Below are positions 14,606-23,176 of a stretch of DNA of 44,697 bases, in pieces. A program made the position numbers and the translations under genes. How positions within the stretch are numbered: position 1 is the stretch's first letter; each line of letters opens with the position of its first letter. The notes below the pieces were generated by a model, which worked only from the letters and a program-made list of their open reading frames with translations, was not told the DNA's origin and made no database searches. The DNA comes from Clostridia bacterium (GTDB taxonomy: Bacteria; Bacillota; Clostridia; Oscillospirales; Acutalibacteraceae), in contig JAGAVE010000024.1 of assembly GCA_017942105.1 (NCBI GenBank), forward strand, positions 1 to 44,697. The letters run 5' to 3'.

Positions 14606-15588
14606 ACATTTTAATTTTAAGTGCAGGAACAAGAAATAAAATTGTTCGATATTTTAAAGAAAAAGTTGGTGAAAACGGCAGGGTCATTGCAACGGATATG
14701 AGTGAGTTTGCTCCTGCTGTTTATGAAGCTGACAAGTTTTATCAGGTTCCTAAGATAACAACAGAAGGGTATATTGATACAATTCTTGATATTTGCAGGA
14801 AGGAAGAGATCAACGGTCTTTTTACTCTTATTGACCCTGAGCTCTCTTTGCTTGCTGAAAACAAGGAAAAGTTTGACGCTCTGGGAGTAACTGTTATCGG
14901 CTCATCGTACGAGCTTTGTGAGCGTGCATTTGATAAGATGAAAATGTTCAGATGGCTCAGCGATAACGGTTATAAGTGCGCACGGAGCTATACTGATAAG
15001 GAAAAGTTCTATGCGGATGTTGAAGCAGGACTGATTACATATCCCGTCTTTGTAAAGCCCATCTGCGGAAGTGCAAGTATTTCCATTGCCAAGGTTTGTG
15101 ATAAGCAATCAATTGAAAATCTTTTTGACCACGATTCCGATCTTATGATTCAGGAATATCTCAACGGTCAGGAAATCGGCGCTGATGTTTATATTGATAT
15201 GATAAGCGGTGAGGTCGTTTCGATTTTTACAAAGAAAAAGCTTCTTATGAGAGCGGGCGAAACGGATAAGGCTGTGTCTTTCAAGGATGATAAGCTTTTT
15301 GAACTTGTTCGCAGATTTGCTGAAGAAAGCGGTTGGCGCGGACAGATTGATATCGATATTTTTGATGTCGATGGTGAGTATTACATTTCAGAGGTCAATC
15401 CGCGTTTTGGCGGAGGATATCCACATGCTTATGAATGCGGATGCGACCATATAACGATGATTCTCAATAACATCGACGGCAAAGCGAACGAAAAGCAAAT
15501 CGGCCGCTATGAAGATGATGTTTATATGATGAAATATATTGAACTCAGCATAAGACGCGGCGAAGATTGCGTAGCTGAGAAGCTTTGA
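14602..15588 (+). CDS. ATP-grasp ligase
   Basis: A 328-aa ATP-grasp protein of the carbamoyl-phosphate-synthase-like type: an N-terminal Rossmann part (MNILILSAGTRNKIVRYF), a central segment with FVKPICGSASISI and the pair MIQEYLNGQEIGADVY, and a C-terminal catalytic part DIDIFDVDGEYYISEVNPRFGGGYP with the Mg-binding E-x-NPR motif. ATP-grasp enzymes join a carboxylate to an amine or thiol through an acyl phosphate. Members like this occur in polysaccharide clusters and may attach amino acids to sugars. Overlaps the preceding gene by 4 bases. The substrate is unknown; the acid could be one of the uronic acids made by this locus. Confidence 0.85.
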   Translation: MNILILSAGTRNKIVRYFKEKVGENGRVIATDMSEFAPAVYEADKFYQVPKITTEGYIDTILDICRKEEINGLFTLIDPELSLLAENKEKFDALGVTVIGSSYELCERAFDKMKMFRWLSDNGYKCARSYTDKEKFYADVEAGLITYPVFVKPICGSASISIAKVCDKQSIENLFDHDSDLMIQEYLNGQEIGADVYIDMISGEVVSIFTKKKLLMRAGETDKAVSFKDDKLFELVRRFAEESGWRGQIDIDIFDVDGEYYISEVNPRFGGGYPHAYECGCDHITMILNNIDGKANEKQIGRYEDDVYMMKYIELSIRRGEDCVAEKL

Positions 15589-15644
15589 TTCAGTTTATTT
15601 TCTGAGTGCCGCAGACGAAAAGTCGCGGCGGAAACGGAGAGCCT

Positions 15645-16859
15645 ATGAATGTTCTGCTTTTATCAATAGGAAACCTTAAAGATGTCCGTCAGCACGAGAT
15701 CTATACTGATCTTCTGCGTGAATTCAGAGACCGTGGGCATTCCGTGTATGCAATCAGTACATATGAAAGAAGAGTAAACAAGGAAACCGAATTCAAAGAG
15801 GAGTTCGGAATCAAAATGCTCCGTGTGAAAATCGGAAACATAACCAAATGCGGAACGCTTGAAAAGGGTATATCTACCGTTACTCTTCAGTCAGAGTTTA
15901 AAAAGGCTATTAAAAAATATCTTTCGGATGTAGTTTTTGACCTTGTTCTCTATTCAACACCGCCGATAACCTTATGCAGTGTTGTTGAATATATTAAGAA
16001 GCGTGACGGAGCGCATACATATCTTATGCTTAAGGATATTTTCCCTCAGAACGCGCTTGATATTGGAATTCTTGCTGAGGGCGGAGTAAAGGGAGCGATT
16101 TATAAATATTTTAAAGCGAAAGAAAAGAAGCTTTACGAAATCTCAGATTCGATTGGATGTATGTCTCCTGCAAATGTTCAATATCTTCTTGAACATAACC
16201 CGGAACTGGATGCAAGCAAGGTTGGTCTTTGCCCTAATTGCATTGAGGTTCAGGATTTTGTTCTTAATAAAGAAGAGATTAATCTTATGAGAGATAAATA
16301 CGGAATCCCGAAAGATAAGCGTGTTTTCGTTTACGGAGGAAATCTGGGCAAGCCTCAGAATGTTCCCTTTATAATCGAATGTCTCAAAACGCAGACAGAA
16401 AACAAGAAGGCGTATTTTCTTATCGTCGGTGACGGAGCTGAATACGGAACTCTTGAAAAGTTTTTCAAAGAGAATAAGTGCGATAATATGCGCCTTATGA
16501 AAACGATGCCGAAGGATGATTACGACAGAATGACGGCGGCTTGCGATATAGGATTGATTTTCCTTGACTATCGTTTTACGATTCCGAATTACCCGAGCAG
16601 AATGCTTGCGTATATGCAGACGGCGCTTCCTGTTCTTGCCTGTACGGATGAAGCAACTGATATTGCGCAGACGGTAACGGACGGCGGCTTCGGATGGTGG
16701 TGTCCCAGTAATTCTCCGAAGGTGTTTTCAGCACTCGTGGAAAAAATAATCGATGAACCGCTCGAAGAGAAAAAAGAAAAGAGCTTCAGCGTGTTAAAAG
16801 AACAGTTTGATGTTTCGAGAGCCTATGAGCTTATTATGGAAAGATACAACCGAAAGTGA
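15645..16859 (+). CDS. Glycosyltransferase, GT4-like
   Basis: A 404-aa GT-B glycosyltransferase. The start is ATG 15645 with GGAG at 15636-15639; an upstream in-frame ATG at 15606 has no ribosome binding site. The protein begins MNVLLLSIGNLKDVRQHEIY and the C-terminal half holds VFVYGGNLGKPQNVPFII, FLIVGDGAE, and GLIFLDYRFTIPNYPSRMLAYM, the nucleotide-sugar binding region of GT4 enzymes. A 56-base gap precedes it, with a small bulged hairpin (15609-15628) just before the ribosome binding site. It probably adds the second or a later sugar of the repeat. Donor and acceptor are unknown. Confidence 0.85.
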   Translation: MNVLLLSIGNLKDVRQHEIYTDLLREFRDRGHSVYAISTYERRVNKETEFKEEFGIKMLRVKIGNITKCGTLEKGISTVTLQSEFKKAIKKYLSDVVFDLVLYSTPPITLCSVVEYIKKRDGAHTYLMLKDIFPQNALDIGILAEGGVKGAIYKYFKAKEKKLYEISDSIGCMSPANVQYLLEHNPELDASKVGLCPNCIEVQDFVLNKEEINLMRDKYGIPKDKRVFVYGGNLGKPQNVPFIIECLKTQTENKKAYFLIVGDGAEYGTLEKFFKENKCDNMRLMKTMPKDDYDRMTAACDIGLIFLDYRFTIPNYPSRMLAYMQTALPVLACTDEATDIAQTVTDGGFGWWCPSNSPKVFSALVEKIIDEPLEEKKEKSFSVLKEQFDVSRAYELIMERYNRK

Positions 16860-16864
16860 GTATT

Positions 16865-17752
16865 ATGAATAAGTTAAGAATTTTATTCTCGCAGTTGTTT
16901 ATAATTTTGTTTGGAAAAAGAACTCGTCTTATCAGCGATGAGCTCTTTAACAGAGTTTTGTTTTTTCTCAGAACAGGGAGAAAAGCAAACCTGAAAAATC
17001 CTGAAACCTTCAACGAAAATGTCCTTGCAAGAAAAGTTTATTGCGATGAATATGCTCTTTCTTTTTATACCGATAAATACGAAGTACGAAAATATATTGA
17101 GGAAAAAATCGGCAAAGAGTATGTCGTTCCTGCACTTGGTTTGTGGAATTCGGTTGATGAAATTGATTTTTCAGCTTTGCCGCAAAGCTTTGTTTTAAAA
17201 GCTACTCACGGTTCAGGCTGGAATGTTGTTGTAAAGGATAAGTCTCGATTTGTCCCCGAAGCTGATTGTAAAAAGTTAAAGAAAGCGCTTAACTGCAATT
17301 ATTATCATAAAAGCCGTGAAAAAAACTACAGAGACATTCAGCCTCGTATTCTTTGTGAAAAATATGTAAGCACAGAAAATGAAAAAGGACTTATTGATTT
17401 CAAGGTTTATTGTTTCAACGGAAAAGCAGGATTCTTTGAAGTCACTTATACGCTGAATGATAAAATACATCAGACTTTATTTTATCCGGACTTCAGTCTG
17501 GTCGGAATGAAAAACGGACGGGAAGAGGCTCAGATTGATTCAGTTGTCCGCGAGAAAAAGGATAAAATCATTTCTCTTGCTGAGATACTTGCTTCTGAGT
17601 TTGAATTCGTCAGGGTTGATTTTTACATAGCTGATGAAAATATATTTTTCTCTGAATTGACTTTTCATTCGGGCGGCGGTATAAGACCGATAAATCCTGA
17701 AAAGGTTGACAGAGATATGGGCAGTTTTTTTGAAAAGGGAGGTAAAGCATAA
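16865..17752 (+). CDS. TupA-like ATP-grasp protein
   Basis: About 295 aa, matching the TupA-like ATP-grasp family named after the teichuronopeptide biosynthesis protein of alkaliphilic Bacillus. Visible features are the N-terminal LKNPETFNENVLARK motif, SFVLKATHGSGWNVVVKDKS (nucleotide-binding), ILCEKYV and the late FEFVRVDFYIADENIFFSEL-TFHSGGG, the ATP-grasp acidic loop. ATG 16865 is chosen because the GTG at 16856 overlaps the previous stop, but the latter is possible. Related proteins are annotated as glycosyltransferases or as ligases adding amino acids to uronic-acid polymers. Its co-occurrence with a second ATP-grasp and uronic-acid enzymes supports a role in decorating the glycan (inference). 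Confidence 0.8.
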   Translation: MNKLRILFSQLFIILFGKRTRLISDELFNRVLFFLRTGRKANLKNPETFNENVLARKVYCDEYALSFYTDKYEVRKYIEEKIGKEYVVPALGLWNSVDEIDFSALPQSFVLKATHGSGWNVVVKDKSRFVPEADCKKLKKALNCNYYHKSREKNYRDIQPRILCEKYVSTENEKGLIDFKVYCFNGKAGFFEVTYTLNDKIHQTLFYPDFSLVGMKNGREEAQIDSVVREKKDKIISLAEILASEFEFVRVDFYIADENIFFSELTFHSGGGIRPINPEKVDRDMGSFFEKGGKA

Positions 17753-18870
17753 TGAAGGTTTGTATATTGAGCCATTGCTTTTATCCTTCTAAGAAAAGAG
17801 GCGGCCCGACGGTAAGTATAACAAATATGGTGCAAAACCTTGCAGATAAATTCGATTTATCCGTTGTGACGATAATTTACGATAAGGATTCGGATAGGCC
17901 CTATGACAATGTTTCTGAAGGCAAAAACAGAATTTTTGATTCGGATGTATATTATCTCTCAGAAAACAATGCCGAAGCCTTTTATTCCGCGATTTCGCAG
18001 ATTCAGCCGGATGTAATTTATGTCAGCAGCCTTTTCAGCCCTCAGTACAGTATTCCTGCTTTGAAATACACAAAAAAGAACAAGTCTGTCAGGCTTATAA
18101 TCGCTCCGAGAGGGGAACTTATGCCTCTTGCGTTAAAGAGAAAAAGCGGTATAAAAAAACTGTTTCTTTGTGCGGTTAAGATGCTTAAAACAAAAAATAC
18201 GGAGTTCCATGTCACTTCTGATGAAGAAGAGATGTACCTTAAAGAACACTTTAATAATAACCGCGTCTGGAAAATAAAAAATCTGCCGAGCAAGGTTTCG
18301 GCAGGTGACGGAAATCTTGAAAAATCAAGCGGAAGTCTAAAAATCGCAATGGTTGGAAGAATACATCCGATTAAAAATGTTGACTATGCAATTAATATCC
18401 TCGCGGGTCTTAAGGGCGATGTGACTCTTGATATATACGGCCCTGAGGAGGATCAAAAGTACACGGAGCTTTGCAAGGAAACGGCATCAAAGCTTCCCGA
18501 AAATATAAGAGTTAATTTTATGGGTCTTGTTGACCACGATTCTGTCGGCGCAGAGTTGAAAAAGCATCATATTTTCCTTTCGCCGACCCAAAGTGAGAAT
18601 TACGGTCATTCTATTATCGAAAGCCTGCTCTGCGGTATACCGACGATTATCAGTACGGGAACACCATGGCGAAATCTTGAAGACAGCCTTGCGGGGTATG
18701 ATATCGACCTTTCTGATAAAGAAATTTTTGTTGATGCTTTGCAGAAATTTGTTGATATGGACGATGAGGAGTATCGCAAATGGTCGTGCGGAGCAAGTGA
18801 TTATATTAAAAACGGACTTGCAGTTGAAGAAACTGTAGGAAAGTATGTTGAAATGTTTGAAAAAAAGTGA
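17752..18870 (+). CDS. Glycosyltransferase, GT4-like
   Basis: A 372-aa GT-B enzyme with an N-terminal MKVCILSHCFYPSKKRGGPTVSIT, an LIIAPRGELMPLALK segment, AMVGRIHPIKNVDYAINIL (donor domain) and LSPTQSENYGHSIIESLLCG, the E-x7-E motif of GT4 retaining transferases. Its start overlaps the preceding stop by one base (TAATG). Probably adds one sugar of the repeat; the specificity cannot be read. Confidence 0.88.
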   Translation: MKVCILSHCFYPSKKRGGPTVSITNMVQNLADKFDLSVVTIIYDKDSDRPYDNVSEGKNRIFDSDVYYLSENNAEAFYSAISQIQPDVIYVSSLFSPQYSIPALKYTKKNKSVRLIIAPRGELMPLALKRKSGIKKLFLCAVKMLKTKNTEFHVTSDEEEMYLKEHFNNNRVWKIKNLPSKVSAGDGNLEKSSGSLKIAMVGRIHPIKNVDYAINILAGLKGDVTLDIYGPEEDQKYTELCKETASKLPENIRVNFMGLVDHDSVGAELKKHHIFLSPTQSENYGHSIIESLLCGIPTIISTGTPWRNLEDSLAGYDIDLSDKEIFVDALQKFVDMDDEEYRKWSCGASDYIKNGLAVEETVGKYVEMFEKK

Positions 18871-18877
18871 GTGCTTT

Positions 18878-20086
18878 ATGAAAATCCTTTATATCGGTAC
18901 AGTCAGCGAAAACGGAGAATACGAAAAAATCCTCAAAGAGAGCCGCGTAAAAGCTTCGGCAGCGCCTCAGGCGTTCGAGACAGCATTCGTGAAGGGATTT
19001 ATTGAAAACGGCGTTAAAAACGAGGATATTCAGTTTATATCCTGCCCGATGATAGCGTCGTATCCGGGAAGCAGAATGCTTTGTTGGGGAGCAAAAAGAC
19101 AGACACTTTTTGATAAATATGATGTTACATGGGTTCCGACTGTTAATGTCCAAGGACTGAAAATGTTAACTCAGGGGATCGCGTCCAAAAAGCTCATCAA
19201 AAAATGGCTTAAAGAAAACGCTCAAACAAAAGAAAAATGTATATTGCTTTATTCTTTATATAAACCTGTTCTTAAAAATGTTCTTTCTCTTTGTGAAAAA
19301 TATGATTGCAGATGCTTTTCCTTTGTTCCTGATTTGCCGAAGCATATGTATCTCAACAAAAGCGGGATAAGGGCGGTTCTTGCAAACAGTTATGTAAAAA
19401 AAGCTGTCGAAATTCAGGATAAGCTTGACGGTTATATTTATCTTACCGAAGCTATGAAGGATGAAATAGCTCCTGAAAAGCCGTATATCGTCATAGAAGG
19501 CGTTGCAGATGCTTCAAACTTAACTGATTCTCACGCTGAAAGAAAGAATAATGTGATTATGTATGCAGGAGCAATTTCTGCAAGATACGGTTTTCAAAAT
19601 CTTATAGAAGCCTTTTCTTTGCTTGACGGAGATTATGAATTGCATATTTACGGCTACGGTGATTATGTCGCGGAGCTTGAAGAAAAAGCAAAAAATGATA
19701 CGAGAGTAAAATATTTCGGCAGGAAGCCGCGAGCAGAAATTCTTGAAAAGGAAAAAGAAGCAGCACTTCTTGTTAATGTAAGAAATCCCGATGATGAGTT
19801 TACAAAATTCTCGTTCCCTTCAAAAACTATGGAATATATGCTTTCGGGGACACCACTTTTGACTTCCCGTCTTCCCGGAATACCTGAAGCATATTTTAAG
19901 CATTGTCTTTCAATAAAGGATAATGAGCCTGAAAATATAAGAGTAGCACTTGAATCGTTTTTTGCCTTGAACAAAAACGAGAGAGAAGCAATCGGTGAAG
20001 GCGCCCGTGAGTTTATAAAAAATGAAAAGAATCAAAAGGTTCAGGCAAAAAAAGTGTTGGACTTTTTAAAGGAATTTATCGAGTAA
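18878..20086 (+). CDS. Glycosyltransferase, GT4-like
   Basis: A 402-aa GT-B enzyme. ATG 18878 is preferred, because the longer frame from 18845 overlaps the preceding gene by 26 bases. It begins MKILYIGTVSENGEYEKILK and shows FSFVPDLPKHMYL, VIMYAGAISARYGFQNLIEAF, and FPSKTMEYMLSGTPLLTSRLPGI, the conserved nucleotide-sugar-binding region. The sequence is clearly different from the other three transferases. No signal peptide. Likely adds a sugar to the lipid-linked repeat at the inner membrane face. Confidence 0.87.
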   Translation: MKILYIGTVSENGEYEKILKESRVKASAAPQAFETAFVKGFIENGVKNEDIQFISCPMIASYPGSRMLCWGAKRQTLFDKYDVTWVPTVNVQGLKMLTQGIASKKLIKKWLKENAQTKEKCILLYSLYKPVLKNVLSLCEKYDCRCFSFVPDLPKHMYLNKSGIRAVLANSYVKKAVEIQDKLDGYIYLTEAMKDEIAPEKPYIVIEGVADASNLTDSHAERKNNVIMYAGAISARYGFQNLIEAFSLLDGDYELHIYGYGDYVAELEEKAKNDTRVKYFGRKPRAEILEKEKEAALLVNVRNPDDEFTKFSFPSKTMEYMLSGTPLLTSRLPGIPEAYFKHCLSIKDNEPENIRVALESFFALNKNEREAIGEGAREFIKNEKNQKVQAKKVLDFLKEFIE

Positions 20087-20109
20087 AAGTATAGCAGGAG
20101 GTTTCATCC

Positions 20110-21333
20110 GTGAGCAGATTAGCGAAACCTAAACTGAATACAGACCCTATCAATTTTTTTATCTGCGGATTGTTGATACTGACTTTGATTATGAAGCTTA
20201 TGGAAAGCCTCAGCTTTTTACCTACGCAGTATGTAACATATGCTTTGTACGGTGTTTTGTGGCTATGTCTGGGCCTGCATGTTTTAAATAATTTTAATTC
20301 TGTTGTTTATATAACTTTGATAGTCGGCTCAATAACCTTGTTTCTGTGCACCATGGAATCGATGGTGTTTTCTGCAAACGACAAGTATATATGGGGCTTC
20401 GATGTTATGAGTCTGATAACATTTTTGCCGCATAATCTTTTTACTGCGATGATGTTTACAATTCCCGGTCTTCTTGTCAGAGATTATGATGATTTTGTTG
20501 ATACCTTGCATTCCTTTGCGCGGATAGGCGTTGCGATTGGTGCTCTGGCATATGCGTCATATATGTTTTTCGGAAAAGAACTTTATTATGACGATATGAA
20601 CTTTGCATACACGATGTGTATTATGGTTTGTACCCTGATTGCAACAAGTGAAAAAAGGGACTCCTGGTTTATTGCTGTCGGTTTTTTCTGCTTGTTTATC
20701 GCAGGAACGAGAGGTCCTCTTATCTGTACTATTGCGGCGATGGTTTTGAATGTTATCCTTAATTATAGGGGAAGAAAGACATTTGTTTTTATTTTCCTCG
20801 GTATTTTGGCAATAGTTCTTGTTCAAACGAATATACTGGCGACATTGCTCAATCTTCTCGCAAGTCTGCTTTCTTCAATCGGCATAACGAATCTTCGTAT
20901 CATTGATTTCTATAACGAGGGCAATTTGGCTGATACGAGCGGACGAAATGACCTTCAGTATATTATTACGGATGCGATTTCACAAAGACCGCTCAGAGGT
21001 TACGGCGTAGGCTATGACAGAATGGTTCTTGACGGTTCATATGTCCACAATATTATTCTTGAAACGGTCGTATCGTTTGGTATTCTTTTTGGCGGTATTT
21101 TTCTTGCATCAATTGCAGTTGTGATAATTAGAAATCTTTTTTCGAGAAACAGAGCGCTAAAGATTATTGCATTCATATTTTTTACATCGATTATATTAAA
21201 AATGTTTTTCTCAACGAGTATTTTGAATTGCCGAGAGTTTTCGATGTTTCTCGGTCTTTGCATCGGCGGTATTCTAAAGGAAAGAAAAGACAGAAAATCA
21301 GAACGAATGATTCGGGCTGATTTCCGAAAATAA
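20110..21333 (+). CDS. wzy: O-antigen/capsule repeat-unit polymerase (Wzy-like)
   Basis: A 407-aa polytopic membrane protein with about ten hydrophobic segments and the family-like loop TSGRNDLQYIITDAISQRPLRGYGVGYDR (about 278-306), the extracellular Wzy-type signature that is the best sequence evidence here. GTG 20110 follows a strong AGGAGG (20095-20100). It would join lipid-linked repeats on the outer side of the membrane. The sequence is weakly conserved between Wzy proteins, so the assignment leans on topology, this loop and the presence of a Wzx at 23177 in the same block. Confidence 0.82.
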   Translation: MSRLAKPKLNTDPINFFICGLLILTLIMKLMESLSFLPTQYVTYALYGVLWLCLGLHVLNNFNSVVYITLIVGSITLFLCTMESMVFSANDKYIWGFDVMSLITFLPHNLFTAMMFTIPGLLVRDYDDFVDTLHSFARIGVAIGALAYASYMFFGKELYYDDMNFAYTMCIMVCTLIATSEKRDSWFIAVGFFCLFIAGTRGPLICTIAAMVLNVILNYRGRKTFVFIFLGILAIVLVQTNILATLLNLLASLLSSIGITNLRIIDFYNEGNLADTSGRNDLQYIITDAISQRPLRGYGVGYDRMVLDGSYVHNIILETVVSFGILFGGIFLASIAVVIIRNLFSRNRALKIIAFIFFTSIILKMFFSTSILNCREFSMFLGLCIGGILKERKDRKSERMIRADFRK

Positions 21334-21354
21334 ATTAAGAAGAGAGTTTTTATT

Positions 21355-21990
21355 TTGAAAAACACTTTAAAAAGAATTTTACTCAAAAGCAAATACGGTA
21401 AATTGAATGTAAAATTTGCAAAAAAAGCCGTTGTTGCGGCATCATCTTCTTTTGAAGGATGCAACAGAATCGGAAAAAACAGCCGTTTTTCGGGAAGTAT
21501 GGGTTACGCATCTTATATTGGTGAGGATTGCGTAATTAATGCTAGGATTGGTAGATTCTGCAGTATAGCATCAGGTGTCAGAACTGTCAGAGGAAACCAC
21601 CCTTCAAAAGATTGGGTGTCTACACATCCCGCCTTTTTTTCGCCGAATATGCAGTGCGGAATGACATATTCAGGTAAGCAGAAATTTGAAGAGTTTAAAG
21701 CTCCTATCGAAATTGGAAATGATGTATGGATAGGTGATTCTGCTCTTGTTATGGACGGTGTTAAAATAGGCGACGGAGCGATTATAGCAGCAGGAGCGAT
21801 TGTAACAAAAGATGTACCGGACTACGCAATAGTCGGAGGAGTACCCGCAAAGTTGATAAGATACAGATTCAAAGAGGATGAAATTGATTATCTTCTTAAT
21901 CTAAAATGGTGGGATAAACCGGAAAGCTGGATAAAAGAAAATGCAGAAGGCTTTTCGGATATCAGTAGTTTTGTAAAGCAGACGAAATAA
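21355..21990 (+). CDS. Left-handed beta-helix acyltransferase (CatB-like)
   Basis: A 211-aa hexapeptide-repeat acyltransferase with TTG start at 21355. Repeats appear as IGKNSRFSGS, IGEDCVINARIGRFCSIASG, then the CatB-type GNHPSKDWVSTHPAFF loop containing the likely catalytic histidine, IGNDVWIGDSALVMDGVKIGDGAIIAAGAIVTKDVPDYAIVGGVPAK. This family O- or N-acetylates sugars or small molecules with acetyl-CoA. In the glycan operon it is likely an O-acetyltransferase acting on a sugar, or the N-acetyltransferase needed after the EpsN-like aminotransferase. The start was chosen from the lack of an in-frame ATG upstream; AGAAGAGAG serves as binding site. Confidence 0.88.
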   Translation: MKNTLKRILLKSKYGKLNVKFAKKAVVAASSSFEGCNRIGKNSRFSGSMGYASYIGEDCVINARIGRFCSIASGVRTVRGNHPSKDWVSTHPAFFSPNMQCGMTYSGKQKFEEFKAPIEIGNDVWIGDSALVMDGVKIGDGAIIAAGAIVTKDVPDYAIVGGVPAKLIRYRFKEDEIDYLLNLKWWDKPESWIKENAEGFSDISSFVKQTK

Positions 21991-22031
21991 TTGTTAAATC
22001 AGTTGTTTGAATGGCAGAATGGAGATTGCAA

Positions 22032-23174
22032 ATGAAGGTTTGTGATGTTGTTTTAAATTCGGTGTGGTATGACCCTCGCGTACGCAAGCAGATTGCAGAG
22101 TATTTAAGGCAGGATGTCGATGTTACTGTAGTCGGTATGAAGTGCCCACGCTACGATGAGGAAAAGATTGCTCTTGTTCCCTGCAAGACGATTATAGCTG
22201 AAATTGACAGCAGCTTTGACGGAAAACAAAAGGGTGTAATCCGAAAACTTAAAAGAGAAAGCCTGAAAACCAAGGCTGTCAGGGATGCAATTGTTGCAGA
22301 AAAGCCGGATGTAATTCATGCAAATGACCTTAATGCATTGATACCTGCCTATGAGGCCGCAAAAAAGCTTAGCTGTGTGCTTATATACGATTCGCATGAA
22401 ATAAATGTAGAGAATTTTACGGGTCAGCGAAAAGCTGTTTTTGCACGATATATGCGTTATAAGGAAGCTAACCTCGTTAAAAAAGTTGATAAGATGGTTT
22501 GCGTCAGCAATGCTGCAGCGGAGTATTTCAAAGAAGAATATAATATCGAAAAACCGATGGTTGTTACAAACTGTTCTTTGAAGTCAGAACAGTATATTTC
22601 AGAAATTAAAAATCCGGGATTTGAAGTTCTTAATCACGGTCAGTTCTATGAAGGTCGCGGATACGATATTATGGCAGAGGCAATTCCGCTTCTCAAGGAC
22701 TATCCTGAGGTTAAGCTTGCTGTCAGAGGATTCGGAAAGCTTGAAGAATCGCTTCGTGCCAGAGTTAATGAGCTTCAGGGAGAGAATTTTATTTTCTATC
22801 CAAAGGTTCTTGTTCAGGAGCTTATTCCCGAGGCATCAAAATCTATGGTTGGTGTTGCAATAACTGAGGCAATCTGCCTTAATTTCAAGCTCTCAGTTTC
22901 AAACAAGCTTTTTGAGTACGCATCAGCAGGTCTTCCGGTTATTATGTCTGATATTCCCGAACACAGATATCTTAATGATAAATATCAGTTCGGTATTATT
23001 ATTCCGGAAAATACTCCTGAAGCTTTTGCCGAAGCTGTAATCAAGCTTTACACGGATAAACAGTTTTATGATAAATGCGCTGAAAACGCAAAGAAACTCT
23101 CAGATGAAGTTAACTGGGAAAACGAATTTAGTAAATTGATACATTTCGAAAGGAAATGTTGTCGAGGTAAATAA
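22032..23174 (+). CDS. Glycosyltransferase, GT4-like
   Basis: A 380-aa GT-B enzyme. ATG 22032 is chosen because GGAG (22021-22024) lies 7 bases before; the in-frame ATG at 22011 has no such site. It begins MKVCDVVLNSVWYDPRVRKQ, includes VIHANDLNALIPAYEAAKK and IYDSHEINVENF, and in the donor domain LNHGQFYEGRGYDIMAEAI and LNFKLSVSNKLFEYASAGLPVIMSD. The DSHE motif and YDPRV start resemble WbpJ/EpsD-like transferases. The fourth glycosyltransferase of the block; specificity unknown. Confidence 0.87.
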   Translation: MKVCDVVLNSVWYDPRVRKQIAEYLRQDVDVTVVGMKCPRYDEEKIALVPCKTIIAEIDSSFDGKQKGVIRKLKRESLKTKAVRDAIVAEKPDVIHANDLNALIPAYEAAKKLSCVLIYDSHEINVENFTGQRKAVFARYMRYKEANLVKKVDKMVCVSNAAAEYFKEEYNIEKPMVVTNCSLKSEQYISEIKNPGFEVLNHGQFYEGRGYDIMAEAIPLLKDYPEVKLAVRGFGKLEESLRARVNELQGENFIFYPKVLVQELIPEASKSMVGVAITEAICLNFKLSVSNKLFEYASAGLPVIMSDIPEHRYLNDKYQFGIIIPENTPEAFAEAVIKLYTDKQFYDKCAENAKKLSDEVNWENEFSKLIHFERKCCRGK

Positions 23175-23176
23175 TA

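Noticed and set aside
15609-15628. Bulged hairpin before the glycosyltransferase at 15645 as a terminator
   Set aside because: There is no U-tract, the stem is short with a bulge, and it sits 8 bases from the ribosome binding site; a chance structure or a weak translational hairpin.
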